Shown here: positions 16,924-25,409 of the stretch, piece by piece
Position numbering within the stretch: the first letter of the stretch is position 1
How the letters are laid out: each line of letters begins with the position of its first letter
Source: Ruegeria lacuscaerulensis
GTDB lineage: Bacteria; Pseudomonadota; Alphaproteobacteria; Rhodobacterales; Rhodobacteraceae
Assembly (NCBI RefSeq): GCF_013031245.1
Contig: NZ_WPZL01000004.1
Coordinates: 248,001 to 312,000, forward strand
Direction of reading: 5' to 3'
Length of the DNA: 64,000 nt
Program-made: the position numbers and the translations under genes
Notes under the pieces: model-generated
What the model saw: the letters and a program-made list of their open reading frames with translations, nothing else
The model's database searches: none
What the model was told of the DNA's origin: nothing

Positions 16924-17673
16924 TCAGGCCGCGATCCGTCTTCTGCGGTGGGCTACGAAACCCAGTCCGAGAACTGCGCCACCCAGCAAAAGAATCGAAG
17001 GGGGCAGAGGAACAGCGGCAACCTGAATTCCGTCGATCGCGAAGCCGTCATTCAGGTATGCACCTTCACCGCCATGCTTTGAATAGTTGGCGAGCGATAT
17101 TGCTGCGGACTTGGTCGGGGCGCCGAAATCAATTGTTACCAGCCGGATGTTGCCGTCTGACAATCTGCGACCGTTCCGGATTTCATAACTTTCGCCAGCC
17201 GCGGAAATGCGGAGAAATCCCCCCGCATCGCTGGCGTCAGAAATTGCGAACATCAGTTTGCTGAACGATTTGCCACCGGCAAGTGCGACATCCCAATTCA
17301 CACCCCAGGTATCATTGCTGTCCAGGAACCAGGAACCGCCGTTGGGAGAAATATTTTCGCGCCCAAAGACGCCACCCTCTCGCAAGGCCAGCATACGGCC
17401 GGAATTGCCCGGCAAACCGGCAACAGTGTCGCCTGAACCTACACCGCCCAGAGTTGAGAAGGTTCCAACCGAGGTTGAAAACCCGTTGGACACCTCACCC
17501 TCTCCACGGGCCGCGCCATGCGTTTCAAAGCCTTCAAAAACCTTGGAGCCAGACCCGAAATTCGATTTGTAAGATGCCTCGGTAAATTCGATCACATCGA
17601 TCGTCAAGGCGTGGGCGCTGGCGGAGCAAAAGGCCGCGACGCTGGCAGCTGTGAGCATCTTGATGAGTTTCAT
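16924..17673 (-). CDS. VPLPA-CTERM (PEP-CTERM-like) sorted surface protein
   Basis: This 249-residue protein has an N-terminal signal peptide (to about AHA, residue 22) and a glycine/serine-rich mature region. Its C-terminus has the tripartite sorting signal: VPLPP, a hydrophobic helix, then RRRR. This matches the VPLPA-CTERM variety found in Rhodobacterales, processed by a dedicated exosortase (XrtD type) that is not encoded in this window. The protein is probably exported and anchored or released at the cell surface, perhaps in matrix formation. No strong ribosome binding site is seen before the ATG at 17673. Confidence 0.82.
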   Translation of the reverse strand: MKLIKMLTAASVAAFCSASAHALTIDVIEFTEASYKSNFGSGSKVFEGFETHGAARGEGEVSNGFSTSVGTFSTLGGVGSGDTVAGLPGNSGRMLALREGGVFGRENISPNGGSWFLDSNDTWGVNWDVALAGGKSFSKLMFAISDASDAGGFLRISAAGESYEIRNGRRLSDGNIRLVTIDFGAPTKSAAISLANYSKHGGEGAYLNDGFAIDGIQVAAVPLPPSILLLGGAVLGLGFVAHRRRRIAA

Positions 17674-18311
17674 CTAAAAAGTACCCCACATTGAATCTAT
17701 AAACTATACTCCAAAATACCAATTTCGTAAAGTTTCGCGCTGGAATACTTCAACGAATTAAGGTGTTACGTGGATTATCCAGTAAGAATGCGAAGATAGT
17801 CGTGTTTCTGAATGTGAATAAGTCATCATTTAGAGGCCTTCGCTGAGATAGATTGACTCTACTCGCGTCATGCGGGACTGCATTTGCACAGGAGCTTGGA
17901 TCGTTTTTTGCTGTCACAGATCCAATCGACCCGAGCATCGCCTCGCCAGGGAGCAGGATGGCCAGACCTTCGATCTTGGCGAGACCATAACCTCCGGTTG
18001 AGGTCAGGTCAGCATTGGGTCGTGGACCAGTTGCTTGCAGGCCACGGGCAGCGCGCCGTCCAGCGGGCCCGGGGTCATTTCGGACATTGGGTTGCGGCAG
18101 ACCGTTTTGGTTACCGCGCGGTGGCCGTGTTGGTTTTCGCGTTCGATGGCACAGACATGGTCGCCGAAGGCTACGGTTTCCAACAAACAACCAAGCCTTT
18201 GCCGGGATAGCTGTCGTTCGTTGTGGTTTTGTTATGGTTGCGATTCAGTTTGATGGCAACCACGTCAGGATTGGCCATCGCCCAGAACAGACAGGCGATG
18301 GCCGGATCGGA
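17674..18311. other. Gene-poor region with an A+T-rich promoter area and residual coding signal
   Basis: The first 130 bases are A+T rich and hold the probable promoter of the VPLPA-CTERM gene. The rest has no gene I can support. On the minus strand, 18004-18186 reads as a 60-codon frame from a TTG, with a strongly G/C third-position bias. Another minus-strand frame (about 17880-18003) continues with similar bias. This could be a decayed gene split by a frameshift, or chance in G+C-rich DNA. Confidence 0.4.
18004..18186 (-). pseudogene. Possible small gene or gene remnant
   Basis: This 60-codon frame (TTG start, TGA stop) has mostly G or C at third positions, unlike random non-coding sequence. 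The translation begins LETVAFGDHVCAIEREN and includes two cysteines. No family was recognised and no ribosome binding site is evident. The coding-like bias carries on past its stop in another frame, which hints at a frameshifted remnant of a longer gene. Confidence 0.3.
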
Positions 18312-19787
18312 TCAGACCGACATGCAGACGTATTTCATCTCGAGATAGTCTTCCATGCCGTGATGGCTGCCTTCGCGGCCCAGACCGGATTGCTTGACGC
18401 CGCCAAACGGACCAAGCTCGGTCGAGATGATACCGGTGTTCACGCCAACGATGCCATATTCCAACGCCTCGGCCACTTTGTAGACGCGGCTGAGGTCCTT
18501 GGCATAGAAATACGAAGCCAGACCAAAGATCGTGTCATTGGCCATGGCGATCACGTCGTCCTCGTCCTCGAATTTGAACAGTGGGGCCAGCGGGCCAAAG
18601 GTTTCATCCTGGGCAACCATCATGTCTTGAGTAACGCCGGTCACGATGGTCGGCTGAAAGAAGGTGCCGCCCAGGTCATGCGGCAGACCGCCGGTCAGAA
18701 CCGCGCCGCCCTTCGAGGTGACGTCCTCGATATGTTCCTGCACCTTGGCGACGGCATCGGCGTTGATCAGCGGACCTGTTGTGGTGCCCTCGGCCAGGCC
18801 GTCGCCGATCTTCAGCGCTTCGACGGCCGTCTTCAGTTTGGCGGCGAATTCGTCATAGACGCCAGCCTGTACATAGATGCGGTTGGCGCAGACGCAGGTC
18901 TGGCCATTGTTGCGGAACTTGCACAGCATTGCACCTTCGACAGCGGCATCCAGATCTGCATCGTCGAACACGATGAACGGCGCGTTGCCGCCCAGTTCCA
19001 TCGAACACTTCATGACCTGATCGGCGGCCTGTTTCAGCAGGATGCGCCCTACCTCGGTCGAGCCGGTGAAGGTCAGCTTGCGCACGCCGGGGTTTTCGCA
19101 GAACTCCTTGCCGATCTCGCTGGAGCTTGAGGACGGCAGTACGTTGAACACACCCGCCGGGATACCAGCCTGTTCCGCCAGCACGCCCATGACCAGCGCC
19201 GACAGCGGCGTTTCTTTGGCCGGGCGTGCAACAAAGGCACAGCCTGCGGCCAGCGCGGGCGCGGCTTTGCGGGTGATCATCGCATTAGGGAAGTTCCATG
19301 GCGTGATCGAGGCCGCAACACCAATCGGCTGTTTCAGCACCATGATCCGCTTGTCGCGCTGGTGACCCGGGATGGTCTCGCCATAGACGCGCTTGGCTTC
19401 TTCGCCGAAGAATTCGATGAACGATGCGCCATAGCCGATCTCACCGATGGCTTCTGCCAGCGGCTTGCCTTGCTCGGCGGTCAGAATCTTGCCCAGATCC
19501 TCGGCATTCTCCATCATCAGGTCATACCAGCGGCGCAGGATTGCCGCGCGTTCTTTGCCGGTCAGCTTGGCCCATTCCTTTTGCGCAGCCTCGGCCTGTG
19601 CAATCGCACCCGCCACCTGAGCGCGGCTCAGATCTGCAACCTCAGCCACGACGTCGCCGCGTGCGGGGTTGGTGACGGCAAAGGTGCCGTTGTCGCCATC
19701 CACCCATTGACCCCCAATATAGGCTTTGGTCACCAGCAGATCGGGGTTTTTCAGGATTGATTTCAGGTCGGTCGTTGCGTCCAGCAT
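18312..19787 (-). CDS. gabD: NAD(P)-dependent succinate-semialdehyde dehydrogenase
   Basis: This 491-residue aldehyde dehydrogenase has the substrate-tunnel motif ITPWNFPNAM, the general base Glu264 (MELGGNAPF) and catalytic Cys298 (NNGQTCVCANR). These fit GabD, which oxidises succinate semialdehyde to succinate at the end of 4-aminobutyrate breakdown. The segment usually reading VKPA is VARPA here, so coenzyme preference may differ from E. coli GabD. No 4-aminobutyrate transaminase gene lies nearby, so other aldehyde substrates are possible. Confidence 0.88.
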   Translation of the reverse strand: MLDATTDLKSILKNPDLLVTKAYIGGQWVDGDNGTFAVTNPARGDVVAEVADLSRAQVAGAIAQAEAAQKEWAKLTGKERAAILRRWYDLMMENAEDLGKILTAEQGKPLAEAIGEIGYGASFIEFFGEEAKRVYGETIPGHQRDKRIMVLKQPIGVAASITPWNFPNAMITRKAAPALAAGCAFVARPAKETPLSALVMGVLAEQAGIPAGVFNVLPSSSSSEIGKEFCENPGVRKLTFTGSTEVGRILLKQAADQVMKCSMELGGNAPFIVFDDADLDAAVEGAMLCKFRNNGQTCVCANRIYVQAGVYDEFAAKLKTAVEALKIGDGLAEGTTTGPLINADAVAKVQEHIEDVTSKGGAVLTGGLPHDLGGTFFQPTIVTGVTQDMMVAQDETFGPLAPLFKFEDEDDVIAMANDTIFGLASYFYAKDLSRVYKVAEALEYGIVGVNTGIISTELGPFGGVKQSGLGREGSHHGMEDYLEMKYVCMSV

Positions 19788-20014
19788 GGGTCAGTCTCCG
19801 GCAGGAAAAAATTTGCGCGCACCCAATCATGTGGTGCGGGTTTTGTCCATGGCCACTCCACGAAGCGGATCACGCCAGATTCGACTGGAAGGGGGCACTG
19901 CGGTGGAGGCGCATTTCATCTTTGGATTGCGCTGTCCCGCCTATCTTTTTCCAACCGATTTTGCCAAAGTTCCCCTGATTTGGAGGCCCAAGGGGATGTA
20001 AATGTCCGTAACAT

Positions 20015-20049
20015 TCCCTATCTTATTGGGTAAATAAGGAAAATAGGGA
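20015..20049. promoter_or_regulatory. Nested inverted repeat before the AAA-ATPase operon
   Basis: The outer arms TCCCTAT (20015-20021) and ATAGGGA (20043-20049) enclose the inner arms CTTATT (20022-20027) and AATAAG (20033-20038). As RNA it can fold into a 13-bp interrupted hairpin ending 8 bases before the ATG at 20058. Its right arm is close to the purine-rich ribosome binding region. It could be an operator or a structure that limits translation of the first operon gene. Confidence 0.55.
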
Positions 20050-20057
20050 TAGGAAAG

Positions 20058-21137
20058 ATGTCGAACCAGCAGTTTGAGGCGTTGATTCAGGAAACTCAGG
20101 CCAAAGTGCGCGAGAGTCAGTCACAGATCGAAGGCCTGACATCCCGGATCGAAGCGGCCCGCGCCAAGATCGGCACCGCCGAGGCAGATATCGACATCGA
20201 AAACGCCACGCTTGAGGATGTGCACGCCCATACCGAGGTGATGAACGCCAATATCGCCGAACTGATCATGGGTCTGGACGACGTCACCAGCGCCTTTTCT
20301 AAGGATTTCGACGAGATGCGCTCGAAATCCGGGTGGGAGACGTTTGTCGGCATCTTCTCGAAAGGCAAATCCGAATCGATGCGGCAGGAACGGATGCGCA
20401 CTGCCAATATCGACGACAAGCTGCAGGACCTGATCGCCAAATCCGACGTGATCGTAAAACTGCTGGAAGGGCAGCTGTCCGTACTGGAAGAGCAGCGCGT
20501 GAAGGTCGAGGAGAACCTGACCGTCACGCTGGACGACCGTGAGGCGACCGTGGCAGAACTGGAAACGCTGCGTGCCGAAATTCAGGGCATGGACCCGACG
20601 ATCATCACGCTGGAAAACAAGATCAGCGTCGAACAGGACGCCGCTGCGCGGACCCAGCTGGAAACCGAACTGGCCGAACTGAACAAGCAATACAACGCCA
20701 AGGTTCAGGAAGAGCAGGTCAAACTGGCCAAAAGCCAAACGCTGGAGCGGTATATCGAAAAGGGCAAGACCTGGGTCGATTCCCTGCAGAACCAGGCGGC
20801 GACGCAGATGGTGCTGATCAACAAGCTGCAGACAGACACGCAACAGCGCGTGGTGCTGTATGACGCCCTGACCAAATCGCTGAAAACCGCACAGCAACAG
20901 GACGTGGCCCACCGCATCAACGAGATCGGCGTACAAACCGACCAAGAGGCGCAAACCGCCATGGCTGCCATCGGCACCGCAACCAATCAGAAAATGGCCG
21001 ACATGCTTGAGGCGCATGAGGACCACATGGTCTTTGCCCGCGACGTGCTGGAGAAAAAAGCCAAGGCGGATGAACGCTTTGCCCGCCGCTTTGCCTCGAT
21101 TGTCGAGAAGCATGATAAGAATTTGTATGGGGGCTAG
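20058..21137 (+). CDS. Coiled-coil protein, first gene of the AAA-ATPase operon
   Basis: This 359-residue protein is predicted soluble and almost wholly helical. Long heptad-like stretches run from about residues 5 to 70 and 105 to 290. There is no signal peptide and no clear enzymatic motif. Its layout loosely recalls TelA (toxic-anion resistance) proteins, which are also long coiled coils, but the resemblance is weak and unproven. It starts the operon at 20058-27666 and probably serves as a scaffold or adaptor for the AAA ATPase encoded downstream. The next gene's start overlaps its 3' end. Confidence 0.75.
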   Translation: MSNQQFEALIQETQAKVRESQSQIEGLTSRIEAARAKIGTAEADIDIENATLEDVHAHTEVMNANIAELIMGLDDVTSAFSKDFDEMRSKSGWETFVGIFSKGKSESMRQERMRTANIDDKLQDLIAKSDVIVKLLEGQLSVLEEQRVKVEENLTVTLDDREATVAELETLRAEIQGMDPTIITLENKISVEQDAAARTQLETELAELNKQYNAKVQEEQVKLAKSQTLERYIEKGKTWVDSLQNQAATQMVLINKLQTDTQQRVVLYDALTKSLKTAQQQDVAHRINEIGVQTDQEAQTAMAAIGTATNQKMADMLEAHEDHMVFARDVLEKKAKADERFARRFASIVEKHDKNLYGG

Positions 21138-21393
21138 AGTGCCGGAGAAGAGTAATAACGGTCTCTTCTGGATTGGTTGTACTTTAGTAGTCTGGCCATT
21201 TGCGGCACTGTACTTGTTAGGCCTCTATGCCAATACCGAATTTGGAAAGGACGTTTCACTGCTTCCGGGCTTCCTCGCCTTATTACTGGGATACGCAAGC
21301 GTTCCAATTGGCTTCTTGCTGCTGGCGTGGTTCCTCATCAAAAAATTGACAAGTGCGATTTCTGATTGGCGCTCAAGTACCTCCAATGACTAA
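21127..21393 (+). CDS. Small two-helix membrane protein embedded in the AAA-ATPase operon
   Basis: This 88-residue protein has two transmembrane segments (about residues 12-35 and 45-70) and a charged C-terminal tail. The ATG at 21127 overlaps the end of the coiled-coil gene; a GTG at 21139 is an alternative. Its 3' end overlaps the next gene by 8 bp. Base composition is visibly more A+T rich than either neighbour, suggesting separate acquisition or weaker codon selection. It may anchor the complex to the membrane. Confidence 0.65.
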   Translation: MGARVPEKSNNGLFWIGCTLVVWPFAALYLLGLYANTEFGKDVSLLPGFLALLLGYASVPIGFLLLAWFLIKKLTSAISDWRSSTSND

Positions 21394-22504
21394 ACCCACC
21401 CACGACCATGTCGGCCTGACCGACACTTTCGCTTCGCGTCGCTATTTCCGCAAATTCGAGGTGATTACCGTCCACCTCTTGCGCGTGGCCGCGACGATGG
21501 AGGCGGAGGGCGCGATCAGCAAGCAAGAGGTGCGGATCGTGTCGCGCTACCTCTCGGGGCTGCTCTACACCTTCCGCGCGCTCAGCATGAAATACCTGCT
21601 GGTCGGGCGCGATACGGGACGGTTCTTTGGCAGCCTCGCCATGGATAAACGCGACAGCGGGTTTCCGGTGGCGGCAGAGCTGCTGACGATGGCCAATGAC
21701 GCGCAACAGGCGCAGGTGCATCTGGCGAATATGCCATCCGAGGATGACCTGAAAACCGATATGGTTCGCACCATAATAGGCGATCAGGAAATCCCCACCA
21801 AACTGCAATTCGCGTTGTCGCAAAGGCTCTATTACGAGGAATTGCTGAAAGGTCAGCTGTTCTGGTCCCGCAACGACCCCGAATGCCACTGGATCGGGAA
21901 TGAGGGGGATCGGCGCAGGTTCATGATCCACTGGGCGGTCTATGACAGCCAGATCAACTTGCCGGTCATCTACCTGATGCAGCTTGAGGACAGCGGCAAG
22001 ACGGCCCTGCCCAAGGATCAGCGCCGCTGGCCCGAGGTGCAGGCGCATCTGATGGCGCAGTCCTTAGGCGGGTTGAAACTGGTGACCATTGCCAAAGGGT
22101 TCGATCAGGATTTCGACGACCTGCACCCCAAACACCTGCGCCGCATCCACGTGGGTCCGATGTATTCCTCGGCCTATACCGAGCAATCCGGCCCCCTGCG
22201 GCAGGTGCTAGAGGACGCGCAGGCACCCGAAGGTCAGGATTGGGCGCTGGCCTGGACCACGGAAGAGCTGGAAAGCGAAGAAGTCATCGAAGAACGCGCC
22301 GGGTGGTTTTCCACCGTCGAACGCGAGGTGTTCGCATTGGACCCGTTCGGCGGGCAGGGGGCCGAGACCGGGGCGACGCGCACCCAGCGGTCGATCATCC
22401 TGCCCCAGCGCCCGTTTCAGGTGCTGGCCGAACGCAACCCGCTGGGTTTCGCCGATGTACGCAAATTCGTGGTCAGCAAGACCGGACAGGTGTTGAGGTA
22501 TTGA
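21386..22504 (+). CDS. Unknown protein in the AAA-ATPase operon (372 aa)
   Basis: No family was recognised. The protein is soluble, with a helical N-terminal half and a mixed C-terminal half that includes HWIGNEGDRRRFMIHWAVYD and acidic stretches such as TTEELESEEVIEERAG. There is no signal peptide or transmembrane segment. The start at 21386 overlaps the preceding gene by 8 bp. A 5-bp hairpin (22510-22522) and a 10-codon ATG frame (22527-22559) lie between its stop and the AAA gene. Operon position suggests a partner of the ATPase. Confidence 0.75.
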   Translation: MTKPTHDHVGLTDTFASRRYFRKFEVITVHLLRVAATMEAEGAISKQEVRIVSRYLSGLLYTFRALSMKYLLVGRDTGRFFGSLAMDKRDSGFPVAAELLTMANDAQQAQVHLANMPSEDDLKTDMVRTIIGDQEIPTKLQFALSQRLYYEELLKGQLFWSRNDPECHWIGNEGDRRRFMIHWAVYDSQINLPVIYLMQLEDSGKTALPKDQRRWPEVQAHLMAQSLGGLKLVTIAKGFDQDFDDLHPKHLRRIHVGPMYSSAYTEQSGPLRQVLEDAQAPEGQDWALAWTTEELESEEVIEERAGWFSTVEREVFALDPFGGQGAETGATRTQRSIILPQRPFQVLAERNPLGFADVRKFVVSKTGQVLRY

Positions 22505-22560
22505 GGTTTTCGCCTTCGGCGAGAGTATGTTCGAAAAGATGAAGCAAGGGCTGTTTTGAA

Positions 22561-24489
22561 ATGAGTTTGACGTCAGATCAGATGGAATTGCGCGAAGACG
22601 ATATTCGCAAACACTATCCGGCTGCGACCGCCTTGCTGAACGGGTTCGAGCACGCGCCGCGTATTGCCAAACCCGTTGAGGCCGCTGTTGAACGGTCTCC
22701 GGGCGTGTCGACCGGGCGACGGTTCCGATCTACGACTCCGGGGCTGGTCACACGTCGTACCGTGCGCGCGGACGGCGTGCATCTGGTCGAGCGGATCGAG
22801 GCGTCGGACGATGGGGACGCGCTGGTGTCTCCGCCCCAGGCGACCACACAACAGGCGATCCGGCGCGCTATTGCCGTCGCTCTGGCCGTTGCTGAGGCCT
22901 ATGCGGAACAGACCCCGCTGGCCGATCTGAAACGCGCCAATCTGGCCGGGGACCTGCCCGCTGCGCGCAAGACCGAATTCTCGGAACTGCTGACAGCCGA
23001 GGCGCTGATCACGCTACACACCTTCGGCAATGCGCTGGCTTATCTGATGTCCTCGCATCTGGGCGAGACCACCGTTGATATCGGTGAGATCGAAGAGGTT
23101 CTGACCGACAATGGTCAACTCGCCCTGCACGGCGCGTTGTGGGAGCTGGACCAGACGCTGGCCAAACACGCCCCCGACGATGCGCATCTGATCGCGGCCA
23201 CCAGCGCCTATGCCGAGCAACTGATGGAGAAGGCCGCCCTGCGTGCCCAATCCGCAGGCCATCTGGCCCCGTTCCAGAACGCCGCCTGGCATATCGAGGC
23301 GGATGACCTGACGATCCGGGGGTTCGAGCCCGCCTCCAAGGCCAAATCCACAACCCTGACCATGACGTTCAAGAAACCGAACGAGGTGGTCGGCAACCAT
23401 ATCGCCAAGTATCAGGCGATGAAGCTGGCCAAGATGGTGATGGCCTATGATTTCGACCGCCGCCTGAACCCGTTTGCCGAGCTTGGCGGGTTCATCTTTA
23501 CCTTCATGGGCGATGGCAAACCGGGCACCGGCAAAACCACTCTGATCCAGATGATGGCCGGGCTGATCAACGACTATTGCCAGCACGCGGGCTATCCGTT
23601 CCGCTATCAGAACCTGAGCACCGACAATATCGACAGCTATCAGGGCAAATCCGGCCAGAACGCCAAGGCCTTTATCAACACGATCATCGACCCCTCGGTC
23701 ATTGGCTTTGGCACCATCGACGACATCGACCAGTTGGCAGGCAAACGCGGCGACCGGCAGTCGTCAGCCGGACAACTGGAAATCACCGCCGTTTTGATGG
23801 AGAGCTTCGCTGGCGCAAACACCGTCGTGCGCGGCAACTGCACCTTTGGCATGTTCTCGAACTACCCCGAGAATGTCGACGACGCTCTGCGTCAACGGGC
23901 AGGCGCTCGGTTCCTGGTGGACGGGCCGCAGACGCGCGAGGATTACATCGACATCCTGCACCTGCTGATGGGCCGCAACCACGACATCCCATTGGGCGAG
24001 CACGAAGCCTATGCCGCGCAGGAAATAAAAAAGGCCGTCGCCGCCAGTTTCGAAAGCCATTCCCACCCGCATGAAGAGGCTCTATTGCAGGTCTACGACC
24101 GCGTGTCCGGCGATATCGGCCAGATGGACACCATTGCCAAGCTGGGCACCTACCTCAAGGCGATCCAACAGGCGGATGAGCGGTTCACCGGCCGCGCGAT
24201 CAAGAACATCACCGACGCGGTCAAGGTCCGGGCGATGGATTTCGAACTGCCCGACGAGTGGATGGAAAACCCCGACCTGTTCCTGTTCCGCGACTACGAC
24301 ACCAAGAAGGCCATGATCGAGGACCTGCGCCAGCCGATCACGGTCGAGATGGTGATCCAGGAGATCAACCGCTACGCCGACAGCGAGTTCCGCTATGCCG
24401 ACAAGAACGACGAGGTCGCCATCGAGAATGCGGTGCGTGAGATGGGCCGGATGGAAGAGGCCAAGCGGCGGTATCTGGAGGGGAGATGA
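22561..24489 (+). CDS. Classic-type AAA ATPase
   Basis: This 642-residue protein has an unfamiliar N-terminal half of about 280 residues and one AAA module at about residues 300-475. Walker A is GKPGTGKT (residues 319-326). The Walker B region is IGFGTIDDID. A sensor-1 segment (MFSNYPENVDDALRQRAGARF) aligns with the NRP-D-x-LDPALLRPGRF pattern of classic AAA proteins, including arginines that could act as fingers. It probably remodels protein complexes using ATP. It lies in an operon with coiled-coil and membrane proteins, and its stop overlaps the next ATG (ATGA). Confidence 0.88.
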   Translation: MSLTSDQMELREDDIRKHYPAATALLNGFEHAPRIAKPVEAAVERSPGVSTGRRFRSTTPGLVTRRTVRADGVHLVERIEASDDGDALVSPPQATTQQAIRRAIAVALAVAEAYAEQTPLADLKRANLAGDLPAARKTEFSELLTAEALITLHTFGNALAYLMSSHLGETTVDIGEIEEVLTDNGQLALHGALWELDQTLAKHAPDDAHLIAATSAYAEQLMEKAALRAQSAGHLAPFQNAAWHIEADDLTIRGFEPASKAKSTTLTMTFKKPNEVVGNHIAKYQAMKLAKMVMAYDFDRRLNPFAELGGFIFTFMGDGKPGTGKTTLIQMMAGLINDYCQHAGYPFRYQNLSTDNIDSYQGKSGQNAKAFINTIIDPSVIGFGTIDDIDQLAGKRGDRQSSAGQLEITAVLMESFAGANTVVRGNCTFGMFSNYPENVDDALRQRAGARFLVDGPQTREDYIDILHLLMGRNHDIPLGEHEAYAAQEIKKAVAASFESHSHPHEEALLQVYDRVSGDIGQMDTIAKLGTYLKAIQQADERFTGRAIKNITDAVKVRAMDFELPDEWMENPDLFLFRDYDTKKAMIEDLRQPITVEMVIQEINRYADSEFRYADKNDEVAIENAVREMGRMEEAKRRYLEGR

Positions 24490-25409
24490 ACTTTTACTAT
24501 TGGAGTATCCCTTTTCCGTTCGTCCTATTCGCCTGTGCGGTCGCGATACTCATCCTACTGATATGTGCTGGGGTAAACGTTTCTTCGATTCATAGAAGGT
24601 GGAAAGTAGCAAAATGGCGATGGAAACGGCTCGACTCATTAGTGAGGACGGGCGCGATTATCACTCTAGTTTTTTTGCTGACCGTAGCTTTTCTCTCAGG
24701 TTTACCTACAAACAAAGATACTGAGGAAGGCGTTCCGAAACTCGAAGCTTTCATCAAGTCTAAACCGAATGAGATCGGTGACGCTCTTGCTGGCGTTTCC
24801 AGTACGCTAGCGTTTTTTTGGCTAATCTTGACTGTGATGCTGCAGGGAAAACAACTTTCTGCGCAAAAGCGCGAGCTCACTCTCACTCGTCTTGAGTTCA
24901 AGAAGATGTCAAAGGCTCAAGAAAAGCAGGTCGAAATTATGGATGTACAAAAGAACATCTTTGAAAAGGAGCAAAAGCAACGGGAAGAAGTCGAGGCCAA
25001 AGAAATTCTTGAGAGCCTAAAGCAGCGACTATTCAAACAATCAGAGTCTCTTCAAGAGGCTTATCTTAGGTGGCATTTGAAAGAACAAGAAGAACGTCGT
25101 TACTTGCGGATTGAGTGCTGGGATGATGGCATAGAAGAAAGGATAGGTGAATTCTGTGCAAGCTTAGCTGCGGCGGAACAGGTCTTAATTCCCACAGAAA
25201 CCACTAGAGAGCGTGAGTTTTTCGAGAGACCGAATCTTCCGCAAGAGGCTTCGTTTATTGAAAACACTCTTAGAAAAATAAAGAGTGTTTTGCCTAGTCT
25301 TTCTGTAGCTGAACGGAACCGGGCACAAGACTTAGGGTTAGACCGAGCGGTCGATGACTGGTCCGCTTTGGCTCGACAAAAGGAAATCTGGAGCGATAGC
25401 GAAGCATGA
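24486..25409 (+). CDS. A+T-rich membrane-anchored coiled-coil protein, possible variable effector
   Basis: This 307-residue protein has an N-terminal transmembrane helix (about 10-30), a second at about 57-75 and a third hydrophobic stretch AFFWLILTVMLQGKQL (about 106-121). A long charged coiled coil follows to about residue 200. The third segment running straight into a coiled coil resembles proteins I recall annotated as putative phage abortive-infection proteins; that link is from memory. Its DNA is clearly more A+T rich than both neighbours, yet it has ATGA overlaps at both ends. It looks like an inserted, exchangeable cassette. Confidence 0.7.
   Translation: MNFYYWSIPFPFVLFACAVAILILLICAGVNVSSIHRRWKVAKWRWKRLDSLVRTGAIITLVFLLTVAFLSGLPTNKDTEEGVPKLEAFIKSKPNEIGDALAGVSSTLAFFWLILTVMLQGKQLSAQKRELTLTRLEFKKMSKAQEKQVEIMDVQKNIFEKEQKQREEVEAKEILESLKQRLFKQSESLQEAYLRWHLKEQEERRYLRIECWDDGIEERIGEFCASLAAAEQVLIPTETTREREFFERPNLPQEASFIENTLRKIKSVLPSLSVAERNRAQDLGLDRAVDDWSALARQKEIWSDSEA

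Noticed and set aside
18015..19130. A 371-codon plus-strand frame opposite gabD
   Set aside because: It is antisense to a clear aldehyde dehydrogenase and shows no family features; long antisense frames are common in G+C-rich DNA.
20121..21113. A 330-codon minus-strand frame opposite the coiled-coil gene
   Set aside because: It is a shadow of the coiled-coil gene with a leucine/phenylalanine/histidine-rich translation and no start signal.
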